Counted from the first letter of the stretch, positions 1 through 8,769 are shown. The stretch is DNA of 32,187 nt from Chromatiales bacterium (GCA_024712425.1 JAKRWE010000013.1:17516-49702), one strand, 5' to 3'. Made by a program: numbers and translations. Notes: generated from the letters alone by a model not told the origin.

Positions 1-212
1 TCCTCCTCATCATCACTGGCCTCACCCAGGGAATCGAAGCCCTCGCGCACGATCACATGGCAGGTGGTACAGGCGCAGGACTTCTCGCAGGCGTGCTCGA
101 TCTCGATGTCGTTGGCCAGCGCCGCGTCGCAGATCGTGGTGCCCGGTTCCGCGTCGATGACCGCCCCTTCCGGACACACTTCCTCGTGGGGCAAAAAGAT
201 TATCTTGGGCAT
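1..212 (-). CDS. fdx: ISC-type [2Fe-2S] ferredoxin, partial (C-terminus beyond left edge)
   Basis: This gene is missing from the ORF track because it runs off the window. Translation from the ATG at 212 gives MPKIIFLPHEEVCPEG, the characteristic start of the ISC adrenodoxin-type ferredoxin, followed by the cluster-binding stretch EHACEKSCACTTCH with three of the four ligand cysteines. About 70 residues are present; the last ligand cysteine and the C-terminus lie outside. Family knowledge: Fdx donates electrons for cluster assembly on IscU and for cluster release, in the cytoplasm. It follows hscA by 42 nt on the same strand, the usual last position of the isc operon. The ORF track entry at 22..249 is a shadow in another frame. 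Confidence 0.95.
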   Translation of the reverse strand, partial: MPKIIFLPHEEVCPEGAVIDAEPGTTICDAALANDIEIEHACEKSCACTTCHVIVREGFDSLGEASDDEE

Positions 213-254
213 GGTTTGTATCCCCTTCCGGTCCGCGCATACGCGGCACCGCGG

Positions 255-2129
255 TTACTCGAATTCATCCACCTTGTGGCCGGCCATGGCCTTGCGGATA
301 TTGCTGTTCATACGTCTTTCGACATAGAACTCGCAGGTCTTCTCCAGGGCGCCGATGCTGCGCTTGATCGCCTCGGCGTCCGTGGCGCTCTCCGCCACCC
401 GACGCAGTTCATCCAGGGCGGCCTCGACGCGTTCGCGCTCGTTACCATCGAGCAGTTCATCCCCGTCCGCCGCCAGGGCGGATTGCAGGGCCTCGACCAC
501 ACGCGCCGCTTCGACCTTCTGCTCGGCCAGGCGCCGCGCTTCCAGATCCTCCCCGGCGTGCTCGATCGAGGACTTGAGCATGTCCGCGATTTCCTCGTCG
601 GTCAGGCCGTAGGACGGTTTGACCTCGATATCGGCCTTCACGCCCTGGCTGAGCTCCTCGGCCTCGACATGCAGCAGACCGTCGGCGTCCACCGAGAAGG
701 TCACGCGTATGCGCGCGGCACCGGCCACCATGGGCGGAATGCCGCGCAACTCGAAGCGCGCCAGGGTGCGGCAGTCGGAGACCAGCTCCCGCTCGCCCTG
801 CAGCACATGGATAGCCATCGCGGTCTGGCCGTCCTTGAGGGTGGTGAACTCCTGCGCCCGCGCCACCGGGATGGTGGTGTTGCGCGGGATAATCTTCTCC
901 ACCAGGCCGCCCATGGTTTCGATGCCCAGCGACAGCGGAATCACGTCCAGCAGCAGCATCTCGTCCTCGGGCTTGTTGCCCGCCAGCACATCCGCCTGCA
1001 GGGCCGCGCCGATGGCCACCACCCGGTCCGGGTCGATATCCACCAGCGGTTCGGTGCCGAAGAACTCGCCGACCTTCTCGCGCACCCGCAGGGCGCGGGT
1101 CGAACCGCCGACCATGACCACGTCCTTGACCTCCTCCGGGGTGACGCCGGCATCGCGCAGGGCGCGCCGGCAGGCGCTGATGGTCTTGCGGATCAGCGGG
1201 TCGACCAGGGTGTTGAAGGTCTCCCGGTCGAGCTGACCCTCCCACTTTCCGCCATCGGGCAGGTCGACGGCGACCGGCACGGAGGCCCGCCCGGCGAGCG
1301 CCTCCTTGGCGGCGCGGGCCTTGTCCATCAGGGCACGCAGCAGGCCCGGTGCGGCATCGCCGCCGATACCCGCCTGCTGCATGATCCACCCGGCCACCGC
1401 GCGGTCGAAATCATCGCCACCCAACGCCGAATCGCCGCCAGTTGCCATGACCTCGAACACACCCCGGTTGAGTCGCAGCACCGAGATGTCGAAGGTGCCG
1501 CCCCCGAGATCGTAAATGGCATGCACGCCGTCCGCCTCGCGGTCCAGGCCGTAGGCCACGGCCGCGGCGGTCGGCTCGTTGAGCAGACGGAACACCTTCA
1601 GACCGGCCAGTTTTGCCGCATCCTTGGTCGCCTGGCGCTGCGCGTCGTCGAAATAGGCCGGCACCGTGATAACCACCCCGGTCAGCTCGCCGCCCAGGGT
1701 CTTCTCCGCACGCTGCGCCAGCACCCGGAGGATCTCGGCCGACACCTCGACTGCACTCACCGGGCCCGCCACCGTCTGGATGCGCGGCACCGCACTGCCG
1801 GAGTCCACGAACCGGTAGGGCAGCGCGTCGCCAAGGGTCTTGAGATCGTCCACTCCGCGGCCGATGAGACGCTTCACCGAGGCAATGGTGTTGTGCGGAT
1901 CCTCCACCCCTGCATCGCGCGCGGCCGCGCCCACGATGACACCGTCCGGGGTATAGCGGACCACCGATGGCAACAGGTGCTCGCCATCCTCGTCCGGCAG
2001 CGTCTCGGCCACGCCGCTGCGCACCGTTGCCACCAGGGAATTGGTCGTGCCCAGGTCGATACCTGCTGCCAGGCGATGCTGATGCGGGGCATCCGACTGG
2101 CCGGGTTCGGCTATCTGCAAAAACGCCAT
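255..2129 (-). CDS. hscA: Fe-S cluster assembly Hsp70 chaperone HscA
   Basis: The protein has 624 residues, a normal length for HscA. It opens with a short extension and then the Hsp70 phosphate-binding motif GIDLGTTNS (about 23-31); later come the second nucleotide motif [12 protein letters not shown] and a substrate-binding half with a helical C-terminal lid. Family role: an ATP-driven specialised chaperone that binds the LPPVK motif of IscU together with the J-protein HscB and helps transfer the nascent cluster. The start ATG shares one base with the TGA stop of hscB (TGATG), so the two are probably translationally coupled. It is followed by fdx. The large plus-strand ORF at 57..2453 is its antisense shadow. 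Confidence 0.97.
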   Translation of the reverse strand: MAFLQIAEPGQSDAPHQHRLAAGIDLGTTNSLVATVRSGVAETLPDEDGEHLLPSVVRYTPDGVIVGAAARDAGVEDPHNTIASVKRLIGRGVDDLKTLGDALPYRFVDSGSAVPRIQTVAGPVSAVEVSAEILRVLAQRAEKTLGGELTGVVITVPAYFDDAQRQATKDAAKLAGLKVFRLLNEPTAAAVAYGLDREADGVHAIYDLGGGTFDISVLRLNRGVFEVMATGGDSALGGDDFDRAVAGWIMQQAGIGGDAAPGLLRALMDKARAAKEALAGRASVPVAVDLPDGGKWEGQLDRETFNTLVDPLIRKTISACRRALRDAGVTPEEVKDVVMVGGSTRALRVREKVGEFFGTEPLVDIDPDRVVAIGAALQADVLAGNKPEDEMLLLDVIPLSLGIETMGGLVEKIIPRNTTIPVARAQEFTTLKDGQTAMAIHVLQGERELVSDCRTLARFELRGIPPMVAGAARIRVTFSVDADGLLHVEAEELSQGVKADIEVKPSYGLTDEEIADMLKSSIEHAGEDLEARRLAEQKVEAARVVEALQSALAADGDELLDGNERERVEAALDELRRVAESATDAEAIKRSIGALEKTCEFYVERRMNSNIRKAMAGHKVDEFE

Positions 2130-2677
2130 CAGATCAACTCTTCCAGTTCGGCCTCGACTGCCTCGGCCTCGTTGTACAACTTGTTGAGAAACTGCATCCG
2201 GTCCACCGACTCGCGCGCGGCCTCGAGCTGCTCGGGCGTGGCGGTCTCCAGCTGCACCGCCAGGCGTGCCACCTCGGCCTCGATCATGCCCCGGATGTCC
2301 CGCATGAGCTCATCGAGGCGCTGCGCCGGATCGTCCTGCCCACGCACATCGGCCAGGGCCTCGCGCAGCTCCATCTGCTGCATGAGAAACGCCGGATCCC
2401 GAGTGATCGCGGTCTCCTGGTCGGTATCGATGCCCTGCAGCTGCAGCATGTAGAGCGCGCGCTTGAGCGGGTCGCGCAGGGTCTGGTAGGCCTCGTTGGC
2501 CAAGGTCGCCTGCTGCAGCGCCAGGCGTTGATCCTGGTCCGACGCACTGGCGTAGCGGTCGGGGTGGACCACCCGCTGCAACTCACGATAGCGATCCGAC
2601 AGCGCACCTGTATCCAGGACATAGGCTACGGGCAGTCCGAACAGGTCGAAGTAGTTGTTTTTGGTCAGATCGATCAT
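2129..2677 (-). CDS. hscB: Fe-S co-chaperone HscB (J-domain)
   Basis: The ORF track starts this at 2707, but the internal ATG at 2677 ([14 protein letters not shown]) matches the family start and has a GAGAGA Shine-Dalgarno-like sequence just upstream; the extra ten residues come from repeat-derived sequence. The product is then about 182 residues. It has an N-terminal J-domain with the VVHPDRY motif (HPD about residue 38) and a C-terminal three-helix region that binds IscU in known HscB proteins. Role: delivers IscU to HscA and stimulates its ATPase. The 127-nt gap to iscA is unusually long for an isc operon, because a 60-bp repeat element has inserted there. Confidence 0.95.
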   Translation of the reverse strand: MIDLTKNNYFDLFGLPVAYVLDTGALSDRYRELQRVVHPDRYASASDQDQRLALQQATLANEAYQTLRDPLKRALYMLQLQGIDTDQETAITRDPAFLMQQMELREALADVRGQDDPAQRLDELMRDIRGMIEAEVARLAVQLETATPEQLEAARESVDRMQFLNKLYNEAEAVEAELEELI

Positions 2678-2694
2678 GGTCTCTCTCAAGCAAC

Positions 2695-2780
2695 GACGCC
2701 CGCTCAAGGGAAGCTCCGATTAATTCGTAACACGGCATCTTGCGGCGCCAGAATCAATCAGAGCTTCCCAAGCGGGCGTC
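2695..2780. repeat. Perfect hairpin arms split by an inserted element
   Basis: GACGCCCGCT (2695-2704) and AGCGGGCGTC (2771-2780) are exact inverted repeats. Removing the element at 2709-2768 and one copy of its flanking CAAG would restore a 10-bp perfect stem with a 2-nt loop in the iscA-hscB spacer. The original structure may have been an intergenic RNA hairpin modulating relative iscA/hscBA expression, or a REP-like unit; there is no T-tract after it on the minus strand, so a simple terminator is unlikely. Confidence 0.7.
2709..2768. mobile_element. 60-bp MITE-like element, internally deleted copy
   Basis: The ends are imperfect inverted repeats: GGAAGCTCCGATTAATTC on the left and the complement of GGAAGCTCTGATTGATTC on the right. 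They are flanked by a direct CAAG repeat (2705-2708 and 2769-2772), consistent with a 4-bp target duplication. Read on the minus strand, its first 24 bp match the left end and its last 36 bp match the right end of the 198-bp element at 11694-11891, so it looks like the same element lacking about 138 bp of interior. It has no coding capacity and would need a transposase supplied in trans. Confidence 0.75.
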
Positions 2781-2804
2781 CGGAAAGCAGGCACTCTACG
2801 ACCC

Positions 2805-3128
2805 TCAGACAGTAAAACTTTCTCCGCAGCCGCATTCGTCCTTTACGTTGGGATTCTTGAACAGGAAGCCCTCATTCAGCCCCTCCTTGCCGTAATCGAG
2901 CTCGGTGCCGTCGAGATAGACAAGACTCTTCTTGTCCACGATGACTTTCACCCCGTGATCCTCGAAGACCTCATCGTCATCGTTCAGCTCGTCGACGAAC
3001 TCGAGCACATAGGCCATACCGGAGCAGCCCGAGGTCTTGACCCCCAGTCGCACACCGACCCCGGCACCCCGGTTCTCGAGAAAACGCTTGACCCGCTCGG
3101 CCGCCGCTTCGCTCAGGGTAATCGCCAT
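2805..3128 (-). CDS. iscA: Fe-S assembly protein IscA
   Basis: The protein is 107 residues starting at [13 protein letters not shown]; the track's start at 3338 is an artefact of reading upstream through iscU. The A-type carrier motif is intact: Cys35 in TSGCSGMAY and the C-terminal Cys99/Cys101 in ECGCGESF, matching the family's three ligand cysteines and its usual length. Family role: an iron-sulfur carrier that passes clusters to targets, especially [4Fe-4S] proteins. It lies 11 nt after the iscU stop and is presumably co-transcribed with it. Confidence 0.96.
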   Translation of the reverse strand: MAITLSEAAAERVKRFLENRGAGVGVRLGVKTSGCSGMAYVLEFVDELNDDDEVFEDHGVKVIVDKKSLVYLDGTELDYGKEGLNEGFLFKNPNVKDECGCGESFTV

Positions 3129-3139
3129 GACAGCCCCCT

Positions 3140-3523
3140 TCAGCCTTCCTGCTTTTGCTGCAGGTCGTCGATGGCCGCCTTGATGGCATCCTCTGCCAGC
3201 ACCGAACAATGCACCTTGACCGGCGGCAGAGCCAGTTCCTCGGCGATCTCGGTGTTCTTGATCTCGCGCGCCTCGTCCAGGGTCTTGCCCTTGACCCACT
3301 CGGTCAGCAGCGAACTGGAGGCGATCGCAGAACCGCAACCGTAGGTCTTGAACTTGGCGTCCTCGATGACCCCATCGTCGTTGACCTGGATCTGCAGACG
3401 CATGACATCACCGCAGGCGGGCGCACCGACCATACCGGTACCGACGTTCCTGGCTTCCTTGTCCAGGGTCCCGACATTGCGTGGATTTTCGTAATGATCT
3501 ATGACCTTCTCGCTGTACGCCAT
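3140..3523 (-). CDS. iscU: Fe-S cluster scaffold protein IscU
   Basis: The protein has 127 residues, close to the usual 128. All scaffold residues are visible: Cys37 and Asp39 in APACGD, Cys63 in [11 protein letters not shown], and His105/Cys106 in VHCS. The HscA-recognition motif LPPVK is at 99-103. Role: the scaffold on which sulfur from IscS and iron are assembled into a cluster in the cytoplasm. A GAGG-type ribosome site (GATGAGGTAGAGG) precedes the ATG. Unusually, it is not directly behind iscS: an RRM gene and a 210-nt hairpin-rich spacer lie between. No clear second promoter or IscR site was found in that spacer. Confidence 0.97.
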   Translation of the reverse strand: MAYSEKVIDHYENPRNVGTLDKEARNVGTGMVGAPACGDVMRLQIQVNDDGVIEDAKFKTYGCGSAIASSSLLTEWVKGKTLDEAREIKNTEIAEELALPPVKVHCSVLAEDAIKAAIDDLQQKQEG

Positions 3524-3649
3524 GAACCTCTACCTCATCATTCAGGCCAAAACACAACCGTTCGGAAGACATGCCAAAGACGTTCGGTCTTTGGGATACC
3601 ATCCGGCATCGAAACCGGGATTCCCCAGCAACCCCTTCGCTGAGGGTGA

Positions 3650-3679
3650 TGACCCCCCATCCGCCAGGATGAGGGGTCA
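3650..3679 (-). promoter_or_regulatory. Strong hairpin in the iscU leader region
   Basis: On the minus strand TGACCCCTCATCC and GGATGGGGGGTCA pair over 13 bp with one G-U pair and a 4-nt loop. No T-run follows, so it is not a standard terminator. It lies about 127 nt upstream of iscU and just after a terminator-like hairpin behind the RRM gene. It could be an mRNA processing or stability element; this is inference. Confidence 0.5.
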
Positions 3680-3694
3680 CGCAAAACCGTTCAC

Positions 3695-3725
3695 GGCGGG
3701 GCACCGGCACGACCGGCGCCCCGCC
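3695..3725 (-). terminator. Terminator-like hairpin downstream of the RRM gene
   Basis: On the minus strand GGCGGGGCGCCGG and CCGGTGCCCCGCC form a 13-bp stem with one G-U pair and a 5-nt loop, beginning 8 nt after the RRM stop. Downstream comes GTGAACGGTTTTGC, a short T-run displaced by several bases, so termination is probably partial. If active, it would reduce read-through from iscRS and the RRM gene into iscUA-hscBA-fdx. Confidence 0.5.
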
Positions 3726-3733
3726 CGGGCAGC

Positions 3734-3997
3734 TTAGCGGCGAGGACGATCGTCGCGCGGACGTGCTTCGTTGACGCGAACGTTACGGCCGTTGATCGGC
3801 TGCTCGTTCAGGCCATTGATCGCAGCGTCAGCTTCGCCATCGTCCGGCATCTCCACGAAACCGAAGCCCTTGGAACGGCCGGTATCGCGGTCCATGATCA
3901 CCTTTGCCCTGGCCACCTCGCCGAAGGCCGCGAAGGCCTCCTGCAGGTCGTCGTCAGAAACGCTATAAGCCAGGTTACCCACATAAATATTCTTCAT
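3734..3997 (-). CDS. RRM-type RNA-binding protein inserted in the isc operon
   Basis: Taking the ATG at 3997 gives an 87-residue protein that is essentially one RNA-recognition motif: RNP2 is IYVGNL (4-9) and RNP1 is KGFGFVEM (43-50), with a short basic tail RPRDDRPRR. The track's longer start at 4174 adds non-homologous upstream sequence. Small single-RRM proteins of this kind bind single-stranded RNA in the cytoplasm and are often linked to cold or stress responses; the target here is unknown. It sits between iscS and iscU on the same strand, with 264 nt before it and 210 nt after it, so it looks like an independent insertion rather than a coupled operon member. Confidence 0.9.
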   Translation of the reverse strand: MKNIYVGNLAYSVSDDDLQEAFAAFGEVARAKVIMDRDTGRSKGFGFVEMPDDGEADAAINGLNEQPINGRNVRVNEARPRDDRPRR

Positions 3998-4188
3998 CGA
4001 ACAAATCTCAACATAAACATGTGTCTTGTCATTTTCGAACTCCCCGCGCCAGACCAAGTCACCCATCTGGCCGGGGATCACCATGCCCATGCTGGCATGC
4101 GTGATTCTGCTATCGCGAAACGACAAGTATGTTGCAATTCCACCGGACCGCCTGGCCGGCGATGAAGAATCCACCTGTGATCACGCCA

Positions 4189-4212
4189 GGCCCGCCACCC
4201 TCGCGGCAGGCC
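4189..4212 (-). promoter_or_regulatory. Hairpin downstream of iscS
   Basis: GGCCTGCC and GGCGGGCC on the minus strand pair over 8 bp (one U-G) with an 8-nt loop, about 50 nt past the iscS stop. There is no T-tract, so this may be an attenuator or a 3' end stabiliser for the iscRS message. The rest of the 264-nt iscS-RRM spacer holds no gene; a weak TTGCAA-17-GATAGC promoter-like pair precedes the RRM gene, which I do not call with confidence. Confidence 0.3.
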
Positions 4213-4261
4213 GATAATTCGCTGCTATACCAAGCATGATACAGCAAGCGGCGCCCGCGCG

Positions 4262-5476
4262 TCAGTGCGCGGCCCACTGTACCGAATTCAGATCGATACC
4301 CTCTTTGTACATATCCCACAACGGACTCAGCTCACGCAGGCGCTCGACCTGCTCCCGCACCTGCCTGATCACGCAGTCCACCTCTTCTTCGGTGGTGAAA
4401 CGTCCCAGGGTAAAGCGGATGGAGCTGTGCGCCAGTTCGTCCGAACGCCCCAGCGCGCGCAGCACATAGCTAGGCTCCAGGCTGGCGGAGGTACAGGCGC
4501 TGCCCGAAGATACCGCCATGTCCTTGAGCGCCATCATCAGGGACTCGCCCTCGACGAAATTGAAGCTCACGTTCAGGTTGCCGGGGATTCGCTGCTGCAG
4601 ATCACCGTTCACATAGACCTCTTCCATGTCCTTGAAGCCATCCCACAGACGATTGCGCAGCGCGAGCAGGCGCTCGTTCTCCGCCGCCATCTCCTCCTTC
4701 GCGATACGAAAGGCCTCGCCCATACCGACCACCTGGTGGGTCGCCAGGGTGCCGGAGCGCATGCCGCGCTCGTGCCCGCCACCGTGCATCTGGGCCTCGA
4801 TACGCACCCGCGGCTTACGCCGCACATACAGCGCGCCCACGCCTTTGGGACCGTAGATCTTGTGCGCCGAGAAACTCATGAGATCGACCGGCATGCGTTC
4901 CAGGTCGATCTCGACCTTGCCCGCGCTCTGCGCCGCATCCACATGGAAGATGACCTTGTTCTCGCGGCAGATCGCGCCGATGGCGTCGATGTCCTGGATC
5001 ACCCCGGTCTCATTGTTGACGTGCATCACCGAGGCCAGGATGGTGTCCTCGCGGATTGCGTCGCGAAAGGCGTCCAGGTCCAGCAGGCCATTCTCCAGTA
5101 CATCCATATAGGTGACCTCGAAGCCTTCGCGCTCGAGCTGGCGACAGGTGTCCAGCACCGCCTTGTGCTCGGTCTTGACCGTGATGATGTGCTTGCCCTT
5201 CTTCTGGTAGAAGTGGGCCGCGCCCTTGAGCGCCAGGTTGTCCGACTCGGTGGCGCCGGAGGTCCAGACGATCTCCTTGGGGTTGGCGTTCACCAGCGCC
5301 GCCACATGGCCGCGCGCCTCGTCGACCAGCTTCTCCGCCCCCCAGCCGAAGGGGTGGGAACGCGAAGCCGGGTTGCCAAAGACACCGTCCGGGGTCAGGC
5401 AGGCGCACAGCTTCTCCGCCACGCGGGGATCCACGGGCGTGGTTGCAGAGTAATCAAGATAGATAGGGAGTTTCAT
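4262..5476 (-). CDS. iscS: Cysteine desulfurase IscS
   Basis: The 404-residue length is identical to E. coli IscS, and the key positions coincide: His104 in KTEHK, the PLP lysine Lys206 in SFSAHKIYG, and the mobile persulfide cysteine Cys328 in [16 protein letters not shown]. Reaction: PLP-dependent removal of sulfur from cysteine to give alanine and an enzyme persulfide, passed to IscU and, in known cases, to tRNA thiolation enzymes. Fold-type I aminotransferase family, cytoplasmic. The ATG at 5476 is preceded by AGAGG at good spacing and lies 24 nt after iscR, so the two are co-transcribed from the iscR promoter. Confidence 0.98.
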   Translation of the reverse strand: MKLPIYLDYSATTPVDPRVAEKLCACLTPDGVFGNPASRSHPFGWGAEKLVDEARGHVAALVNANPKEIVWTSGATESDNLALKGAAHFYQKKGKHIITVKTEHKAVLDTCRQLEREGFEVTYMDVLENGLLDLDAFRDAIREDTILASVMHVNNETGVIQDIDAIGAICRENKVIFHVDAAQSAGKVEIDLERMPVDLMSFSAHKIYGPKGVGALYVRRKPRVRIEAQMHGGGHERGMRSGTLATHQVVGMGEAFRIAKEEMAAENERLLALRNRLWDGFKDMEEVYVNGDLQQRIPGNLNVSFNFVEGESLMMALKDMAVSSGSACTSASLEPSYVLRALGRSDELAHSSIRFTLGRFTTEEEVDCVIRQVREQVERLRELSPLWDMYKEGIDLNSVQWAAH

Positions 5477-5500
5477 TACATCTAACCTCTAAATACGGAC

Positions 5501-5968
5501 CTAGCTGATGGCGGTGGGCGACAACGAAGGTGCATCGTCTTCCTGGCGCTTCGCCACCTCCTGCACACAGCGCCGGTGCATCAGGTCATCGAGACTGATG
5601 CGGTTGAGATATTCATAGATCCGCTTGCTGAGATCCTGCCACAGATCATGGGTCAGGCACTGCTGGTTGTCCTGGCAGTTGTGTGCCCCGCCGCAACGGC
5701 GCGTGTCCACGCTCTCGTCGACCGCCGAGATCACCTCTGCGACAAAGATCGAATCCGCGTCGCGCCCCAGGGTATAGCCCCCGCCCGGCCCCCGCACACT
5801 GCTCACCAGGTGCTGCTTGCGCAGGCGCGAGAACAGCTGCTCGAGGTAGGACAGCGAAATGCCCTGGCGCTGCGCGATATCCGCCAGGGTAATGGGGCCC
5901 TCCCCGTGGTGCATGGCCAGATCCAGCATGGCGGTGACCGCGTAGCGGCCCTTGGTCGTCAATCTCAC
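5501..5968 (-). CDS. iscR: Rrf2-family Fe-S regulator IscR
   Basis: The 155-residue protein begins [18 protein letters not shown], the standard Rrf2 winged-helix start, from a GTG codon with GGAG upstream. The [2Fe-2S] ligands of IscR are all in place: Cys92, Cys98, Cys104 and His107 (RRCGGAHNC...QQCLTHD). Role: senses cluster status; the holo form represses its own operon through type-1 sites, while both forms can bind type-2 sites. Its promoter is overlapped by a type-1-like palindrome, which supports autoregulation here. Upstream lies cysE, 86 nt away on the same strand. Confidence 0.97.
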   Translation of the reverse strand: MRLTTKGRYAVTAMLDLAMHHGEGPITLADIAQRQGISLSYLEQLFSRLRKQHLVSSVRGPGGGYTLGRDADSIFVAEVISAVDESVDTRRCGGAHNCQDNQQCLTHDLWQDLSKRIYEYLNRISLDDLMHRRCVQEVAKRQEDDAPSLSPTAIS

Positions 5969-6000
5969 AGCACCAGACTCCGGTGGTTCAACTGCGCGGA

Positions 6001-6028
6001 ACTATACATTACCGACTAAATTAGTCAA
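6001..6028 (-). promoter_or_regulatory. iscR promoter with overlapping IscR type-1-like operator
   Basis: On the minus strand TTGACT (-35, 6028-6023), a 16-nt spacer and TATAGT (-10, 6006-6001) make a near-consensus sigma-70 promoter. A perfect palindrome GACTAA-T-TTAGTC (6014-6026) spans the -35 and spacer, followed by GG, closely resembling the known IscR type-1 motif. Expected transcription start is about 26 nt before the GTG start of iscR. Repression by holo-IscR is the natural reading. Confidence 0.85.
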
Positions 6029-6054
6029 GAATTCCAAGCGTGTTGAAAACCGGG

Positions 6055-6882
6055 TTATTGTGACGAATCTGCCCCCTCTTCCGACACCACCTCGTCCTCG
6101 TCCAGATGCATGCGATCGAGCTCCTCGGCGGTGGAGACGATCTCACACGAAGGCAGGTCCGGCATCTCGCCCGAATCCACGGTCTCCACCCCCATGTGGT
6201 GCATCGCCTCGCACATCTGCTTCATGCGCGTCTCCATCAGGTGCAGGTGGTCCAGCATGCAGTTGACCGCATGCGCCACCGGGTCCGGCGCATCGCGCGT
6301 GACGCCATAGGCATCGAAGCCCATCTTGCTGGCCATCTGCTCCCGGTGCGCCGTGTCCTTCGGTTCCTTTCTCGCCTCGATCAGGCGACCGGGGACGCCC
6401 ACCACGGTGCTGTTCGGCGGAACCGACTTGACCACCACCGCGTTGGATCCGATGCGCGCGCCCTCGCCGATCTCGATCGGCCCCAGCACCTTGGCCCCGG
6501 CACCCACGACCACGCCATCGCGCAGGGTCGGATGCCGCTTACCCTTCTGCCAGCTGGTCCCGCCCAGCGTGACGCCGTGATAGAGCGTGCAATCGTCCCC
6601 GATCACCGCGGTCTCACCGATCACCACGCCCATGCCGTGGTCGATGAAGAAACGGCGCCCGATCTGCGCCGCGGGGTGGATCTCGATACCGGTCAGCCAG
6701 CGCGCCAGGTGCGCGATGATCCGGGCCAACCACTTGGCCCCCAGGTTCCACGTGGCATGCGCAAGCCGGTGAAAGACCAGGGCATGCACGCCGGGATAGG
6801 CGGTGAGAATCTCGAAGGTATTGCGCGCGGCCGGGTCCCGATCGAACACCACGCGCAGGTCTTCACGAAAATTCTCGAACAT
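6055..6882 (-). CDS. cysE: Serine O-acetyltransferase
   Basis: The protein has 275 residues and is of the short form linked to isc operons. After a short alpha-helical N-terminus it carries a left-handed beta-helix of hexapeptide repeats (about 65-165), with the active-site segments [12 protein letters not shown] and YHGVTLGG. The final hundred residues are a variable, acidic extension. Reaction: acetyl-CoA plus L-serine gives O-acetylserine, the cysteine precursor. This makes it a logical upstream partner for IscS. It lies 19 nt behind trmJ, implying one transcript. Confidence 0.95.
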   Translation of the reverse strand: MFENFREDLRVVFDRDPAARNTFEILTAYPGVHALVFHRLAHATWNLGAKWLARIIAHLARWLTGIEIHPAAQIGRRFFIDHGMGVVIGETAVIGDDCTLYHGVTLGGTSWQKGKRHPTLRDGVVVGAGAKVLGPIEIGEGARIGSNAVVVKSVPPNSTVVGVPGRLIEARKEPKDTAHREQMASKMGFDAYGVTRDAPDPVAHAVNCMLDHLHLMETRMKQMCEAMHHMGVETVDSGEMPDLPSCEIVSTAEELDRMHLDEDEVVSEEGADSSQ

Positions 6883-6901
6883 CGGTTACGCCTCGGAACA
6901 G

Positions 6902-7672
6902 TCAGGATTCTTCTTGGCTGGAGCGCTGGCGCATGGATTTTCCGCCCTGCGCCGAGCTCAGTATCCCACGCAGTATATTCACTTCTCGCTCGTCCGGCGC
7001 GGCGCGGTGAAACAGGCGCCGCAGACGGTGCATGATCCGGCCCTCCCTGCCCGGCTGCAGAAAGCCGAAATCGTGCAGCGCCTGTTCGAGGTGCCCGAAG
7101 AAGCCCTCCATCTGCGCCACCGAGGCAGGCACCGCCATGTCGCCGCGACTTGGCGCACCAGCTTCCTGCAACGACTGCATGCGCAGCTCGTAACCGAGCA
7201 CCTGCACCGCCATCGCGATGTTGAGCGAAGAATAATCCGGATTGGCCGGGATGTGCACCAGGTGCGTGCAACGGTCCAGCTCCTGCGCACTGAGGCCCGA
7301 GCTCTCACGTCCGAACACCAGGGCCACCGGACCCTGTGCGGCCCGGCCCAGCGCCAGTTCCATGGCCTCGCGCGGTCCCAGCGCCGTCCAGGATTCCGAA
7401 CGCTTGCGCGCACTCACCCCGATCACCACCGGACAGTCACCCACCGCTTCCTCCAGTGACGATACCACCCGTGCCTGGTGCAGCACATCCCGCGCCCCCG
7501 AGGCCCGTGCATCCGCCTCCGGCGAAGGGAAATGACGCGGGCTGACCAGCACCAGCTGTTGCAGGCACATGTTCTTCATCGCCCGCGCCACCGCACCGAT
7601 ATTGCCGGGGTGGGAGGTCTCGATCAGAACCACGCGGATCGCATCCCGCATCCTGTTATGGGACGATTTCAT
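6902..7672 (-). CDS. trmJ: tRNA (cytidine/uridine-32-2'-O)-methyltransferase TrmJ
   Basis: The 256-residue SPOUT-class enzyme shows the three knot motifs: ETSHPGNIGAVARAM near the N-terminus, VFGRESSGLS in the middle and NPDYSSLNIAMAVQVL near 140. A C-terminal extension of about 90 residues is typical of TrmJ. Reaction: AdoMet-dependent 2'-O-methylation of nucleotide 32 of several tRNAs. The ATG at 7672 overlaps the TGA of the upstream fic gene (ATGA), but an in-frame Met at position 8 (MRDAIRVVLIE) could be the ancestral start. It is normally next to suhB; here fic lies between. Confidence 0.95.
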   Translation of the reverse strand: MKSSHNRMRDAIRVVLIETSHPGNIGAVARAMKNMCLQQLVLVSPRHFPSPEADARASGARDVLHQARVVSSLEEAVGDCPVVIGVSARKRSESWTALGPREAMELALGRAAQGPVALVFGRESSGLSAQELDRCTHLVHIPANPDYSSLNIAMAVQVLGYELRMQSLQEAGAPSRGDMAVPASVAQMEGFFGHLEQALHDFGFLQPGREGRIMHRLRRLFHRAAPDEREVNILRGILSSAQGGKSMRQRSSQEES

Positions 7673-8697
7673 CCGGCCTGTCCTGTCAGTTGGCGAAGAA
7701 CCCCCGCGCCCCTGTCCGTGAGGCGGTACTGCTGCAGACGACTGCGTGGCCGGTCAGGGATGGTCATCTCGATCAGGCCTTCGTCGAGCGCCGGCTTCAG
7801 GTAGCGTTCACGGAAGGATTTACGGTCGGACAGTCCGAGAGCCGCCTGCAGGGCCTCACGTGTCATCTCGTGCTCCATCACCGCCAGCAGCGCTCTGACT
7901 TGGGGGCTTACTTGGGGGTTCACTTGGGGGGCGCCGAGCACCAGAGCCTCCGCGATCATCTGCAGCATAAAAGTGATGAAGGGTGCCGCATCGGTTTCCT
8001 CGGTACTCCGGGCGATCGCCTCGTAATACCCCGCCTGATGCTCGAAGACCAGGCTCTCCACCGGGATATCGGCGAACAGCGGCTTCCATTGCGCCAGAAT
8101 GAGGGTCTGCCACAGGCGGCCGATACGGCCATTGCCATCGGCAAAGGGATGAATGAATTCGAACTCGTAATGAAATACCGAGCTGGCGATCAAGGGATGA
8201 TCCCCGGTGGACCCCAGCCAGTCCAACAAACCACTCATCAATGCCGGCACCCGGCCGGCAGGCGGCGCCATGTGCAGCACCGTCTGACCGGCCATGACCC
8301 CGACGCCGCTGCGGCGGTAAACGCCCGCCTCTTCGATGAGGCCGCTCATCAGGATCCTGTGGGCCTCCAGCAAATCGCTTTCGGCCTCGGGCCGCCATCC
8401 GGACAGCCGATCATAGGCCGCCAGGGCGTTTCTTACTTCCTGGATATCGCGCGCCGGCGCCATCACGCGTCGCCCCTCGAGCACCGCGGTGATCTGTGCC
8501 TCGCTCAGGGTGTTTCCCTCGATTGCAAGCGAGCCGAGAACCGTCCGGATGCGGTTGGCCCGCCGCAGACGCAGCGCCCTTCCCGCTGTGGCCAGACGCC
8601 CAACCGCCTCGCTGATCTCTGCAACCCGGTTCAGGATCTCCGGGGTGATCGTGTATGGCGGCGTATCGTTCGAGCGTCGCATCGGCCCTGAGCACAC
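7669..8697 (-). CDS. Fic-family AMP-transferase-like protein
   Basis: The 342-residue protein contains the complete Fic core HPFADGNGRIGRLW (catalytic His183). It also has an N-terminal inhibitory motif SLAIEGN (56-62) with the glutamate that blocks ATP positioning in class II Fic proteins, so it should be self-inhibited until triggered. A PQV-rich linker (about 257-266) leads to a C-terminal winged-helix-like segment. Family chemistry is usually AMPylation of a target hydroxyl; the target is unknown. Met6 is an alternative start. It overlaps trmJ by 4 bp and splits the usual suhB-trmJ neighbourhood. No separate antitoxin ORF is visible. Confidence 0.93.
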   Translation of the reverse strand: MCSGPMRRSNDTPPYTITPEILNRVAEISEAVGRLATAGRALRLRRANRIRTVLGSLAIEGNTLSEAQITAVLEGRRVMAPARDIQEVRNALAAYDRLSGWRPEAESDLLEAHRILMSGLIEEAGVYRRSGVGVMAGQTVLHMAPPAGRVPALMSGLLDWLGSTGDHPLIASSVFHYEFEFIHPFADGNGRIGRLWQTLILAQWKPLFADIPVESLVFEHQAGYYEAIARSTEETDAAPFITFMLQMIAEALVLGAPQVNPQVSPQVRALLAVMEHEMTREALQAALGLSDRKSFRERYLKPALDEGLIEMTIPDRPRSRLQQYRLTDRGAGVLRQLTGQAG

Positions 8698-8769
8698 GGC
8701 TATACCGCGATCCCCGCCAGCAACTGCGTGATGCCTGAACCAATCATGCTCAAACCGGACCCGTCCTGT

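Noticed and set aside
57-2453. 798-codon plus-strand ORF
   Set aside because: It lies antisense to hscA and hscB, whose motifs are unambiguous; long antisense ORFs are expected in high-GC coding sequence.
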